Assembly (NCBI GenBank): GCA_945876015.1
Contig: CAMCNM010000017.1
Span: 1-15,374 of the forward strand
Origin: Gemmatimonas phototrophica
Lineage (GTDB): Bacteria; Gemmatimonadota; Gemmatimonadetes; Longimicrobiales; Gaopeijiaceae
Length of the DNA stretch: 15,374 nucleotides
Direction of reading: 5' to 3'
A program made the position numbers and the translations under genes. The notes below the pieces were generated by a model. The model was not told the DNA's origin, ran no database searches, and saw only the letters and a program-made list of their open reading frames with translations. The first letter of the stretch is position 1, and every line of letters starts with the position of its first letter. Positions 7,205 to 14,497 of this stretch are shown piece by piece.

Positions 7205-8425
7205 CTAATAGGTGTCGTCCACGGGGGAGAGGTCGGCCAGGATGGTGCGCCAGGCGGTCGTGAAGCGGACCGGTGTCGTCATGGCGCGGAAGGCCGCGTC
7301 CACCCGCTTCGAAGCGTTCACCAGCGCCATGTTCGCCGCCGCCACGCCGTCCGCGTTGCCCGAGACCCTCACCATCTGGTCGTAGAGGCTGGCATTGTCG
7401 GCGCAGGCCGAAAGCGCGAAGTGCAGCTCGAGCTCGGCCGGCTCGTAGTTGCGGCGCGGATCCAGGCGCATCGTGGTCGGGATGGCGAGGTGCGTCCGCC
7501 AGTTGCCCGCGAGCACCTGGGCGTTGCGGCGGACCAGAGCTGCTTCCTGGGCCGAGAGCGCGAGCGCCGTGGTCGTGCTCGTCGAAAGCTTGAGCACCGA
7601 AGCGGTACGACCGTCCAGGTTCCCCGTAGCCAGGATGCGGTTGTCGATCTGGAACTCGAACAGCGCGCGCTGCGTGTCCTCCGTCAGACGGCCGTCGATC
7701 GGCCCGCGGTAGTAATCCTGGGCGCGCAGCGCCGTCTGCGCCGCACGGATCATCTCCGCGGACGTATAGATGGTGAAGGCGTCCGCGCGCGGGTTGCCAG
7801 TCGGGCGGTTGGTCGCGGCCAGCGTGATGCCCTGAGCGAGTTGTACGGCGAGCGCCGTGCCGGTCGGCACCGTCACGTCCGCGCCCTTCGAGAGCAGGGA
7901 GCCCAGCGCCCCGAAGATGCCCGCGACCGGGTCGTTGCCGGCGCCCGCGCCGATGCTGCCGATGGCGGCGCCGAAGCCGCTGCGGCCGCCTACGAAGACG
8001 ACGCGCGCGTCACCCTGCGCCTCGATCTGACGGCGCTCGGCGGGGTCGGTGCTCGTGAGCCGTCCGTCGATCGCGACGGCCCGTCCGTTCGGGAAGACGA
8101 TCCGATCGAACTCGACGCCGATCAGGCCGGACTCCTGGCTCGTTGCCTGACGCGCCACGCTGACGGTGCCCTCGATCTTGCTGTTCTCGGGGATCACGGT
8201 ATAGCCGTCCACGCGGACGGAATCCGTCATCACCGTGCTGAACTTCTGTCCGACCTGGGCGGTCTGGGAGTTGAGCGCGGTCTCGGTGCGTACCGTGAGC
8301 ACGGTCCCTTCCGGAAGCAGCAGCCGCTGCTGTGCGTTCGCGGGCGCCGCCTGCGCGAGCGCGAGCGCGAGTCCCAGTGTGGTGAGCAGCCGCGCGTTGC
8401 GGCCCTTGTTCGAAAGCGAAGACAT
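7205..8425 (-). CDS. Secreted peptidoglycan-binding-domain protein
   Basis: A 406-residue protein from the ATG at 8425, chosen because AAGGAG lies at 8433-8438 and a good signal peptide follows (residues 1 to about 32, ending AAPANA before QQ). The frame is open further upstream but has no such support. Residues about 35-130 form a beta-rich module (LPEGTVLTVRTETALNSQTA, then IPENSKIEGTVS) seen in many secreted proteins that begin with a 'tolerable range of G and T' pattern; its function is not known to me. A Gly/Ala-rich stretch near 150-175 (GFGAAIGSIGAGAG) follows. Residues 222-282 match PG_binding_1 (IRAAQTALRAQDYY, GPIDGRLTEDTQRALFEFQ), which binds cell-wall peptidoglycan. No catalytic domain is visible. 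It is probably a periplasmic wall-associated protein. Confidence 0.85.
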   Translation of the reverse strand: MSSLSNKGRNARLLTTLGLALALAQAAPANAQQRLLLPEGTVLTVRTETALNSQTAQVGQKFSTVMTDSVRVDGYTVIPENSKIEGTVSVARQATSQESGLIGVEFDRIVFPNGRAVAIDGRLTSTDPAERRQIEAQGDARVVFVGGRSGFGAAIGSIGAGAGNDPVAGIFGALGSLLSKGADVTVPTGTALAVQLAQGITLAATNRPTGNPRADAFTIYTSAEMIRAAQTALRAQDYYRGPIDGRLTEDTQRALFEFQIDNRILATGNLDGRTASVLKLSTSTTTALALSAQEAALVRRNAQVLAGNWRTHLAIPTTMRLDPRRNYEPAELELHFALSACADNASLYDQMVRVSGNADGVAAANMALVNASKRVDAAFRAMTTPVRFTTAWRTILADLSPVDDTY

Positions 8426-8464
8426 GGTCGATCTCCTTGCCTGTTGTGATCCCACTGACAGGCC

Positions 8465-8471
8465 GGGGGGG
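8465..8471. repeat. G7 homopolymer upstream of the PG-binding gene
   Basis: Seven consecutive G on the plus strand (C7 on the coding strand), 40-46 bases before the ATG at 8425. The distance is nearly the same as that of the C8 run before exbB. Confidence 0.6.
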
Positions 8472-8568
8472 CAAGCTTCAGGCCATGCAACGCACCTCGG
8501 CGTTCTGGTACGTGCCATGCACTGGAGGCCGGGTACCGAAAAACTAGACTCCTTCGAGGGATGGGGCG

Positions 8569-8697
8569 ATGAGCAAGCTGTTACGGGGGCTGGTGGCGGG
8601 ATATGGGGCCAAGAAGGCCGGTGGGTGCGGATGCTTCGGCATCATCGTGTGCATCATTCTCTGGATGGTGCTGGGGAACTTCAGGATCTTCCAATAG
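8569..8697 (+). CDS. Small Gly/Cys-rich membrane peptide (42 aa)
   Basis: A short gene. The ATG at 8569 is preceded by GAGGG at 8556-8560, and the frame runs to TAG at 8697. The peptide begins MSKLLRGLVAGYGAKKAGG, followed by CGCFGIIVCIILWMVLGNF and a short RIFQ tail. It has a basic amphipathic start, a Gly/Cys hinge with three cysteines, and one membrane helix (about residues 22-36). I have the impression of similar short 'AGYGAKKLGGGC...WWLLG' peptides in other bacteria, which supports coding, but I cannot name a function. It stands alone on the plus strand between two minus-strand genes, and a terminator follows 35 bp after its stop, as expected for an independent transcript. Confidence 0.7.
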   Translation: MSKLLRGLVAGYGAKKAGGCGCFGIIVCIILWMVLGNFRIFQ

Positions 8698-8731
8698 CGC
8701 CTGGTGGGGTCGCTGGACGTTGGACACGAAG

Positions 8732-8765
8732 AAGCCCCGCGAGGCGCTGGGGCCTCGCGGGGCTT
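8732..8765. terminator. Bidirectional terminator between the small peptide gene and bioY
   Basis: A perfect 14-bp stem (AAGCCCCGCGAGGC at 8732-8745 and its complement at 8752-8765) with a 6-base loop. On the plus strand it is followed by TCGTT; on the minus strand by CTTCGTG. It lies 35 bp after the small peptide stop and 27 bp after the bioY stop, and can end both convergent transcripts. Confidence 0.85.
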
Positions 8766-8791
8766 TCGTTCAGCGTGCTCAGCTCGTCCGG

Positions 8792-9394
8792 CTACTTCTT
8801 CCGGTGCGATGCCAGAGCGGTGCCGAAAATCGTGACCAGCACGCTCTTGAGCGCGATGCCGGGGAGGAACGGGATCAACGCCTGCTCGACGCCGGTGCCG
8901 AGGCCGACTCCCGTCAGCAGCATGAGCTGTCCGATGCCACACGCGAACATCACCGCCTGCGCGGCGATCACCCCGAGCGCGAGCATCCAGAGCGCTCCGG
9001 AGCGGCTGGCCGCTCCGACCACGTAGGCCGCGATCGGGAACGAGAGGAGGAAGCCGCCGGTCGGTCCCATCAGCCAGGGAAGGCCGCCGTGACCGTTGGA
9101 GAAGACCGGGGCGCCCATCGCGCCCAGCACCACGTAGGAGGCGATCGCGACGCCGCCGCGCCTGGGTCCGAGCGCGATGCCGACCGCGAACACGACGAGA
9201 TCCTGCAGCGTGATCGGAACCGGCGTGCCGGGGATCGGGACCGCGATCTGGGCGCTGACCGCCACGAGCGCGATCATCGCCAGGATCATCCCGCCCTCGC
9301 GGATGCGCTGGGGCACGTCCCTGGCGTCGGTGATGACGCTGCCGTCGGTCACGACGGCCTCGGAGCCGAGGTCCAGCCGTTCGGGTGCCGCCAT
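8792..9394 (-). CDS. bioY: BioY biotin transporter
   Basis: A 200-residue membrane protein with ATG at 9394 and a GGGAGA ribosome site just upstream. It shows the BioY pattern: a first helix ending in AQIAVPIPGTPVPITLQDL (about residues 47-65), then ALGPRRGGVAIASYVVLGAMGAPVF, and a GPTGGFLLSFPIAAYVVG segment (about 110-128). BioY is the substrate-binding S component of biotin ECF transporters. It can work with a shared EcfAA'T energy module or, in some bacteria, without one; no such module is in the window. It starts 10 bp after the DUF445 gene stop and is probably the last gene of the minus-strand operon. The N-terminus is about 30 residues longer than minimal BioY proteins. No biotin-operator-like site was recognised. 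Confidence 0.93.
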   Translation of the reverse strand: MAAPERLDLGSEAVVTDGSVITDARDVPQRIREGGMILAMIALVAVSAQIAVPIPGTPVPITLQDLVVFAVGIALGPRRGGVAIASYVVLGAMGAPVFSNGHGGLPWLMGPTGGFLLSFPIAAYVVGAASRSGALWMLALGVIAAQAVMFACGIGQLMLLTGVGLGTGVEQALIPFLPGIALKSVLVTIFGTALASHRKK

Positions 9395-9404
9395 GTGTTC
9401 TCCC

Positions 9405-10667
9405 TTAGAGGATCCGCGCCAGGCTGTACAGGATCAGCCCGACCAGGCCCCCGACCAGCGTGCCGTTGATGCGGATGAACTGCAGATCCCGCCCCACCAG
9501 CAGCTCGATCCTGGTCGAGGTGGCCTCGGCGTCCCACTGCTCGACGGTCTGCTCGATCAGCTGAGCGACCTCGGTGCGATAGGGCTCGAGCGCGTGTCCC
9601 ACCGACGCGACGATGCCACGATCAATCCTATCCAGGAGGTCCTGATCGGCAAGGGCCGCGTCCGCGAGCTTCAGGATCGCCCGCTCGACCGCGAGGGGAT
9701 TGGCGGCTCCCCGGCGTTCGTGGAGCGCCTCCTTGGCGTCCGCCCAGATCGTGGCGGCGAACTCCCGCATCGCGGGGTGCTCGAGCACGCTTTCCTTGAT
9801 CCCTTCGGCGCGCTCGATCATCTCGGGCGAGCTGTGGAGCTTCTCGATGAAGCTCGTGAGCCCCTCGTCGAAACGGGCGCGCAGGACGTGCCCGGGGTCG
9901 TTGGCCGCACCCTCGAGCGTGCGCTCGATCGCGCCCACGATCTTCTCGTGGATGCGCTCGTCCACGGCTTCGGGGACCCACCACGGGCTCTCGGCGCGCA
10001 CGCGCTCCCGGATGATCGACTCGTTCTGGGCGGTGGCGCGCAGCGCGAGGCGGAGCGTCTCGTCCACGAACTCGCCGTACCTCCGGTCCTCGCGCACGGC
10101 GATCAGCACCTTGCCGAGCATCGGTGCCACCCGCACCGAGCGGAGCCCGGCCACGAGCCCCTTCTCGATCGCCTTGCTTACCTCCTCGTCGTCGAGCGCT
10201 TCGGCGAGCGAGGCGACGCCGGACGCGACCGGCTGCGCGACCGAGCGCGCGTGCTCGGGTTGGGCGAGCCACCGCACCAGCTTTACGCCCGGCTTGGTGC
10301 CGGCCATGCGCGCGGCCACGATCTCGGGCGCGAGGAAGTTGGTCTGGATGAAGCGCCCAAGGCTCCGGCCCAGGCGCTGTTTCCGGACCGGGATGATCGC
10401 GGTGTGTGGGATCGGAATGCCCAGCGGATGCCGGAACAACGCCGTCACCGCGAACCAGTCGGCGAGGCCGCCGATCACGGCCGCCTCGGCGGTGGCGGCG
10501 ACGTACCCGAGCCAGGGCCAGCGCAGGGCGAAGGCATGGGCGAGCGCCCACACCGCGGCCGACGCGACCAGCAGCCCGGTCGCCATGCGCTTCATGCCGG
10601 CCAGGCGGGCCGCGCGCCCGGCCTCGGTCGGCGGCTCGGGAAGGGGCTGGGCAGCGCGCTCGATCAT
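9405..10667 (-). CDS. DUF445 family membrane protein
   Basis: A 420-residue protein whose ATG at 10667 overlaps the stop of the upstream VOC gene (ATGA), implying translational coupling. After a short cytoplasmic start, residues about 25-52 form one or two membrane segments, followed by AVIGGLADWFAVTALFRHPLG and IPHTAIIPVRKQRLGRSLG, which are signature motifs of DUF445 (YjiN-like) proteins. A long charged helical region fills the middle. The C-terminus ends in a membrane helix after RDLQFIRINGTLVGGLVGL, also typical. The family spans most bacteria and its biochemical role is not established. The length fits the usual 400-430 residues. Confidence 0.9.
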   Translation of the reverse strand: MIERAAQPLPEPPTEAGRAARLAGMKRMATGLLVASAAVWALAHAFALRWPWLGYVAATAEAAVIGGLADWFAVTALFRHPLGIPIPHTAIIPVRKQRLGRSLGRFIQTNFLAPEIVAARMAGTKPGVKLVRWLAQPEHARSVAQPVASGVASLAEALDDEEVSKAIEKGLVAGLRSVRVAPMLGKVLIAVREDRRYGEFVDETLRLALRATAQNESIIRERVRAESPWWVPEAVDERIHEKIVGAIERTLEGAANDPGHVLRARFDEGLTSFIEKLHSSPEMIERAEGIKESVLEHPAMREFAATIWADAKEALHERRGAANPLAVERAILKLADAALADQDLLDRIDRGIVASVGHALEPYRTEVAQLIEQTVEQWDAEATSTRIELLVGRDLQFIRINGTLVGGLVGLILYSLARIL

Positions 10668-11050
10668 TTCTTCACTTCGCAGCGGAGCGCGAGCGGGTTT
10701 CGGTCCGGGTCGCGGAAGAAGGCCATCCAGAGTTCGTAGGTCCCCATATCGGCGATCAGGTGCGGGGCGTCGATGAACTCGACCCCGCGCTCCTTCAGGG
10801 TACGGTACGCGGCGTCGATATCGTCCACTGCGAAGTACAGCACCGAGCCGGGATGGTCGAATTCCTTCTCGGGCGGCGAAAGCATGAGCCAGGTGCCGCC
10901 GCAGTCGAAGAACGCCAGCTGGCCGGGTACCTCGAAGAGGAAGGGCACGCCGAGGCGGTCCCGATAGAACTGGGTCGCGGTGGGAAGATCGCGCGTGACC
11001 TGGGCGATCTGACGGATTCGGGAGAGCCCGAAGGGTTTGTTCTCGCTCAT
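10664..11050 (-). CDS. VOC (glyoxalase/bleomycin-resistance) superfamily protein
   Basis: A 128-residue protein with ATG at 11050 and GGGAG just upstream. The two beta-alpha-beta-beta-beta halves of the VOC fold are visible. The first begins RIRQIAQVTRDLPTATQFYRDRLG, in which Gln17 is at the first ligand position, and the second is SVLYFAVDDIDAAYRTLKERG, ending DPDRNPLALRCE with Glu125. Members of this superfamily bind a divalent metal and act as lyases, dioxygenases, isomerases or drug-binding proteins; the substrate cannot be told from sequence. Its stop overlaps the DUF445 start by four bases (ATGA). The short length suggests a homodimer. I infer no specific reaction. Confidence 0.88.
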   Translation of the reverse strand: MSENKPFGLSRIRQIAQVTRDLPTATQFYRDRLGVPFLFEVPGQLAFFDCGGTWLMLSPPEKEFDHPGSVLYFAVDDIDAAYRTLKERGVEFIDAPHLIADMGTYELWMAFFRDPDRNPLALRCEVKK

Positions 11051-11105
11051 TACGCTCCCGATACCCCGATCGGGCGGCCGGTCCCCTGCGAGAGAGAAAC
11101 GGAGT

Positions 11106-11585
11106 TCAGCTGGCTCCGCAGAGTACGCGACGGGCGACGACCTGGGCAGGGGCCGCGCGCGCTACGCGCGGGTCAGGGGCGGAGCCGAGAGGGATGGCGT
11201 CTCCATTCGCCGTTCCCGTCCCGATCAGGTCCTGGCCGCGGGGGCTGAGCATCAGGGCGACACCGCCGCCGCCCGGGTGTCCGATCTCGATCGAATCACC
11301 GGCCGCCGGGCGCCAATATCCGAGCGGGTGGTCGTCGCGCGCGATGGGACCGGTGGCGGTTCGCGCGCGGCGCACGCCCGCGAGGTCGTCCATCAGCGGC
11401 CAGCCCGGACCGAGCGGCTCGCCGTCGAGTTCGACTCCCCAGGGCAGCCCGAGCGTGCGGGCGCCCGCGCCCTGCTCGAACTGGTAGCAGCCGATCGCGG
11501 GATCGGTCCGGATGGGAGCCGACGCGCAGCTCCACACCATGAGCGATGCGAGCGCGAGAATCCGTGGGTCGCGGAGCCCGCTCAT
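11106..11585 (-). CDS. Hypothetical secreted or lipid-anchored protein
   Basis: A 159-residue protein starting at the ATG at 11585, which overlaps the stop of the upstream protease gene (ATGA). Residues 1-20 form a hydrophobic signal ending MVWSC; the Cys20 context (V-W-S-C) resembles a lipobox except for the Trp at -2, so lipidation is possible but uncertain. The rest (about 25-159) has alternating hydrophobic and Gly/Pro-rich segments: IGCYQFEQGAGARTLGLP, then LGYWRPAAGDSIEIGH and VALMLSPRGQDLIGTGTA. It looks like a small beta-rich periplasmic domain. I do not recognise the family. Translational coupling suggests a shared expression unit with the protease. Confidence 0.7.
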   Translation of the reverse strand: MSGLRDPRILALASLMVWSCASAPIRTDPAIGCYQFEQGAGARTLGLPWGVELDGEPLGPGWPLMDDLAGVRRARTATGPIARDDHPLGYWRPAAGDSIEIGHPGGGGVALMLSPRGQDLIGTGTANGDAIPLGSAPDPRVARAAPAQVVARRVLCGAS

Positions 11586-13571
11586 CGGGGGATGAGGCGC
11601 GCGGTGCCGTCGGGCATCAGCATCACGATCGGGTTGGGATCGGCGACGTCCCAGCCCAGCGGGTCGGCGGGCGGCGCCTGAAGCGCGGCTCCGCCCGGGA
11701 GGGCATAGGAGTCGGCCGCGTCGTAGTCCACGACGTACCCGAGGTCGGCCATCGCCGCGATCGTGATCCGGCCGAACGGGTTCGGTGTGCCGACCGGCGA
11801 GACGAATCCGGTCATGATCTCGGTGCGGAACGTCGCCTCCCGCCAGTGCGCGTCGGCGGTTCCCGATCCACCGGTGTTCTCGAGCGGCACGCTACCGATA
11901 CCACCGAGGGCCTGCCACTCGCGCAGGGCCTGCGGGCCGGTGAAGCGGGGATCGCTCGTGCCTTCGCCGGTCACCAGGTCGGTCGCGCCCGCGCTCCACA
12001 GCGTGCCGAAGCCCAGCACGTGTCCGATCTCGTGGAAGATGATGTCGGTCAGCGTCTGCGTTCCCACCAGCGGCTGGAGGTCGTCGGCGTCCAGCGTGAG
12101 GGTCCCGACGACGGTCAGGGCGTTGTCGCTGATCCCGCAGGGCGCCGCCTGGCCGAGAATTTTTCCGCGCCCGTCGATCGACGCGATGTTCACCATGATG
12201 ATGACGTCGTCCACCCAGGTGCCGTTCACGACATCTCCGAACCCGTCACAGAACGTCGGGCTGAAGAATCCGCTCGGGATCTCCTCGTGGACGAGGTCAC
12301 CCCGGATCGCGCTCTCCCAGCCGGCGATCGCGGCTTGCACGTGGGGGCTGATCGCGGAAGAGACCGTGGCGACGTCAACCCGGGTGATGTTGAAGCGGCT
12401 CAGGTCGTCGGGCACCACTCGAATGGTGAAGGCCTTCTGGTCGCTCTGGCCCGAGTTGGCTGCGCGCACCGTGAACGAATAGGTCCCGGCGGCCGTGGGG
12501 ACGCCCGAGAGCAGTCCACCGGTCCCGAGGGCGATCCCCGGCGGGAGCGCTCCACCCAACATGGTCCACGTCACCTGCGAGCCGTTCCCCCCAGAGGTCG
12601 CGAGCGCGGGTGAGTAGCTCGAGCCGGCGAGGGCAGGAGGAAGGAGGCTCGTCCGGATCGAGAGCGCGGGTCCGTTCACGGGTGCGATCACCGTGATGGT
12701 GAATTCACGCACCGCCGTCTGCCCGTCCCCGCTCCGCACCCGAGCGGTGAAGCGCGCGAGCTGCTCGGTCGGGGGTGTGCCCGAGATGATTCCGTTGCTC
12801 GAGAGCGAGAGGCCTGCGGGGAAGGGACCCCGCCGCCACGAGCCAGGTGTAGGCGCTGTCCGCTCCGGTCGCATTGAGGCCGGTGTTGTAGGCCAGGCCG
12901 CGCACCGCGTTGGGGAGTGCGACCGACGTGATCGCGATGCGGGCGCGCACCACCAGGGTGAGATCGACGGTCGCCGTCTGGCCGTCCGCGCTGGTGACGC
13001 GGACGGTGATCGGGAACGTTCCCGTCCCCGTGGGCGTTCCCGAAATCACGCCCGTTGGGCTGACGGTCACGCCGGGCGGAGGCGCGCCTGACACGAGCGC
13101 GAAAGTGAACGGCCCGTTCCCGCCCGTCGTGAGCAGCGTGATCGCCGCGATCGGGTCGCCCACCACCTCCGACGCTGGAGTCACCAGGTTGATCGCCAGC
13201 TTAGCGAACGTACTGACCGCGACGGGGTCCGTGTACGAGGAACAGCCGGCCTGGTTGCAGGCCCGGAGCCGATACCGATAGAGGGTCGCGGGCAAGAGCC
13301 CGGTGTCCGCGAACGAGGTGGCCGGGCCGAGCAGCGTGACGATTGGGAGGAAGACGCCGTCCGCGGAGGCCCGCTCGAGGCGCACCTCGGTCACGTCCGT
13401 GGTCCCCAGTCCCCACGAGATGGTCACTTGCTGATCCGACGCGGGCACCGCGGCGACGGGGGCGGGGAGGGGCGCGGGCGGCTCCGGTGCGGTGGAATCT
13501 CCGCACGCGGCCAGCACGAGGGCGGCGAGCGCCCCCAGTCCCACGCATACGGTGCGAGTCGTTGTCGTCAT
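11582..13571 (-). CDS. Lipoprotein M8/leishmanolysin-like metalloprotease, frameshifted
   Basis: One gene broken into two overlapping frames, 12705-13571 (front) and 11582-12874 (back). Joined by removing one base, it encodes about 662 residues. The start is the ATG at 13571, followed by a lipoprotein signal with lipobox LAAC (Cys23, then GDSTAPEPP). Next come a fibronectin-III-like domain (about 36-122) and about three Ig-like domains with the PPGVTVSPTGVISGTP and PAGLSLSSNGIISGTP pattern (about 127-395). The catalytic domain has HEIGHVLGFG (His513, Glu514, His517 after joining), a distant His575 in DAHWREATFRTEIMTG and a Met-turn at Met586, as in peptidase family M8. It is predicted to be a lipid-anchored zinc protease outside the inner membrane. 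Substrate unknown. Confidence 0.85.
12818..12831. other. Frameshift site in the metalloprotease gene
   Basis: The coding frame changes near the GGGG run at 12818-12821 or the CCCC run at 12828-12831. Deleting one base from the first run restores GSLPAGLSLSS, the standard Ig-like repeat pattern, so an extra base there is the simplest explanation. A base-calling or assembly error and a real mutation are both possible. Confidence 0.75.
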
Positions 13572-13598
13572 GTCAGCCGCCGAGTCCGTGATTCGATC

Positions 13599-13644
13599 GT
13601 GACGTTCAAATCAAGTTCGGTGCCATTCCATATTCGGTGACGTT
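13599..13644. repeat. Direct repeat pair GTGACGTT upstream of the metalloprotease
   Basis: GTGACGTT occurs at 13599-13606 and 13637-13644, with starts 38 bp apart. On the minus strand both copies read AACGTCAC and are followed by GAAT at slightly different spacing. They lie 28-73 bp upstream of the ATG at 13571 and about 100-145 bp upstream of the plus-strand gene at 13744, so they could be an operator for either. No -10/-35 pair was convincing. Confidence 0.35.
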
Positions 13645-13743
13645 TCGCGGACGATCGAGCCACACAGACGTGCGGGAAACGCATTTGGTCACGGACACGT
13701 AGTGGGAGGGAAGGCCTACGCTTCTTGCTGGGAGGACGACGAC

Positions 13744-14025
13744 ATGCTGGAGATCATCGGGATAGCGGCCGCCGGTACCGCCGCGGTCGGCGGCCACCTC
13801 AAGTCGAAGTCGTTCGTCGAGCGCCGGCTTCGCTACAGCTCGTTCGTCGAGAACCCCTTCATCGGTGTCTTCGCCGGGGTGGCGGCGGCGGTTCTGGCGG
13901 CCCCCGTCGTCGCGATCGTTCCGTTCGTCGGAGCCGGAACGGCCCTGGCGTTCGGTCGCGGCGTCGGCACGGGGGTGGCGATGGGCGCCAACCGGGCCCG
14001 ATCGCGGCTCCCGGACGAGTACTAG
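13744..14025 (+). CDS. Small membrane protein of unknown function
   Basis: A 93-residue protein from the ATG at 13744, with GGAGG at 13731-13735. A GTG at 13702 would give 107 residues but has no better ribosome site. The N-terminus (MLEIIGIAAAGTAAVGG) is short and hydrophobic. It is followed by a basic linker (HLKSKSFVERRLRYSSFVEN), two close hydrophobic segments (about residues 38-57 and 58-80, with FVGAGTALAFGRGVGTGVAMG) and a charged tail. It is probably a small inner-membrane protein. I do not recognise the family. It diverges from the metalloprotease gene across 172 bp and may be co-transcribed with the next gene 83 bp downstream. Confidence 0.7.
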   Translation: MLEIIGIAAAGTAAVGGHLKSKSFVERRLRYSSFVENPFIGVFAGVAAAVLAAPVVAIVPFVGAGTALAFGRGVGTGVAMGANRARSRLPDEY

Positions 14026-14108
14026 GAGGCTACGGTCGGAGGGCCGTTTCGAAGCGCTGTGACAGGTGAGTCGTTGAGATCGGCTCGTCGCGGACTCACT
14101 TTGGACGG

Positions 14109-14420
14109 ATGCAGCTGAAGATCCCCCTCCCGAGCGTGCGCCGCGATCCGATCTTCGGCGGCGCGCTCGCCCTGCTCGCGTTGGCCGCGATCTGGGCGTT
14201 CCCTGTGTTCTTGGACGGGGGAGAGGAGCGGGCGCCAGTGGCGCGCGCGGCAGCGATCGCGGCGGCCTTCCTCGCGGCGACGTTCCGACGCCCGCAGGAG
14301 GCCGCGCGCACCCGGACCTTCTGGAGGCTGATCTCTTTCGGCCTCGCGTTCTTCTTCGCCACGCAGCTCTGGCAGATGGAAGCCGGGGTGCTGTTCCCCC
14401 CGACCTTGGCGCGCAGATAG
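14109..14420 (+). CDS. Small membrane protein, possibly a truncated longer gene
   Basis: A 103-residue protein starting at the ATG at 14109; the ribosome site is weak. It has three hydrophobic segments: about 16-35 (IFGGALALLALAAIWAFPVF), 45-59 (ARAAAIAAAFLAATF) and 72-90 (FWRLISFGLAFFFATQLW). This pattern resembles the N-terminal part of multi-helix sensor proteins, but no soluble domain follows. After the TAG at 14420 the same frame continues open for 11 codons (beginning DLLYRKVGVF) to a TGA. I cannot assign a function. It is convergent with the ferrochelatase gene, with 77 bp between the stops. Confidence 0.55.
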   Translation: MQLKIPLPSVRRDPIFGGALALLALAAIWAFPVFLDGGEERAPVARAAAIAAAFLAATFRRPQEAARTRTFWRLISFGLAFFFATQLWQMEAGVLFPPTLARR

Positions 14421-14497
14421 GACCTGCTCTACCGCAAGGTCGGCGTCTTCCGATGAGGGAACGAGTGGAGCGGGGGATTTGTGACGAAGAGCGGAGA

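Noticed and set aside
9177..10739. Long 520-codon plus-strand frame
   Set aside because: Antisense to DUF445 and bioY, which match known families. The translation is rich in Arg, Gly and Asp without domain pattern.
11546..12613. Plus-strand 355-codon frame opposite the metalloprotease
   Set aside because: Antisense to a sequence with a clear HEIGHVLGFG zinc site; Arg/Gly-rich shadow.
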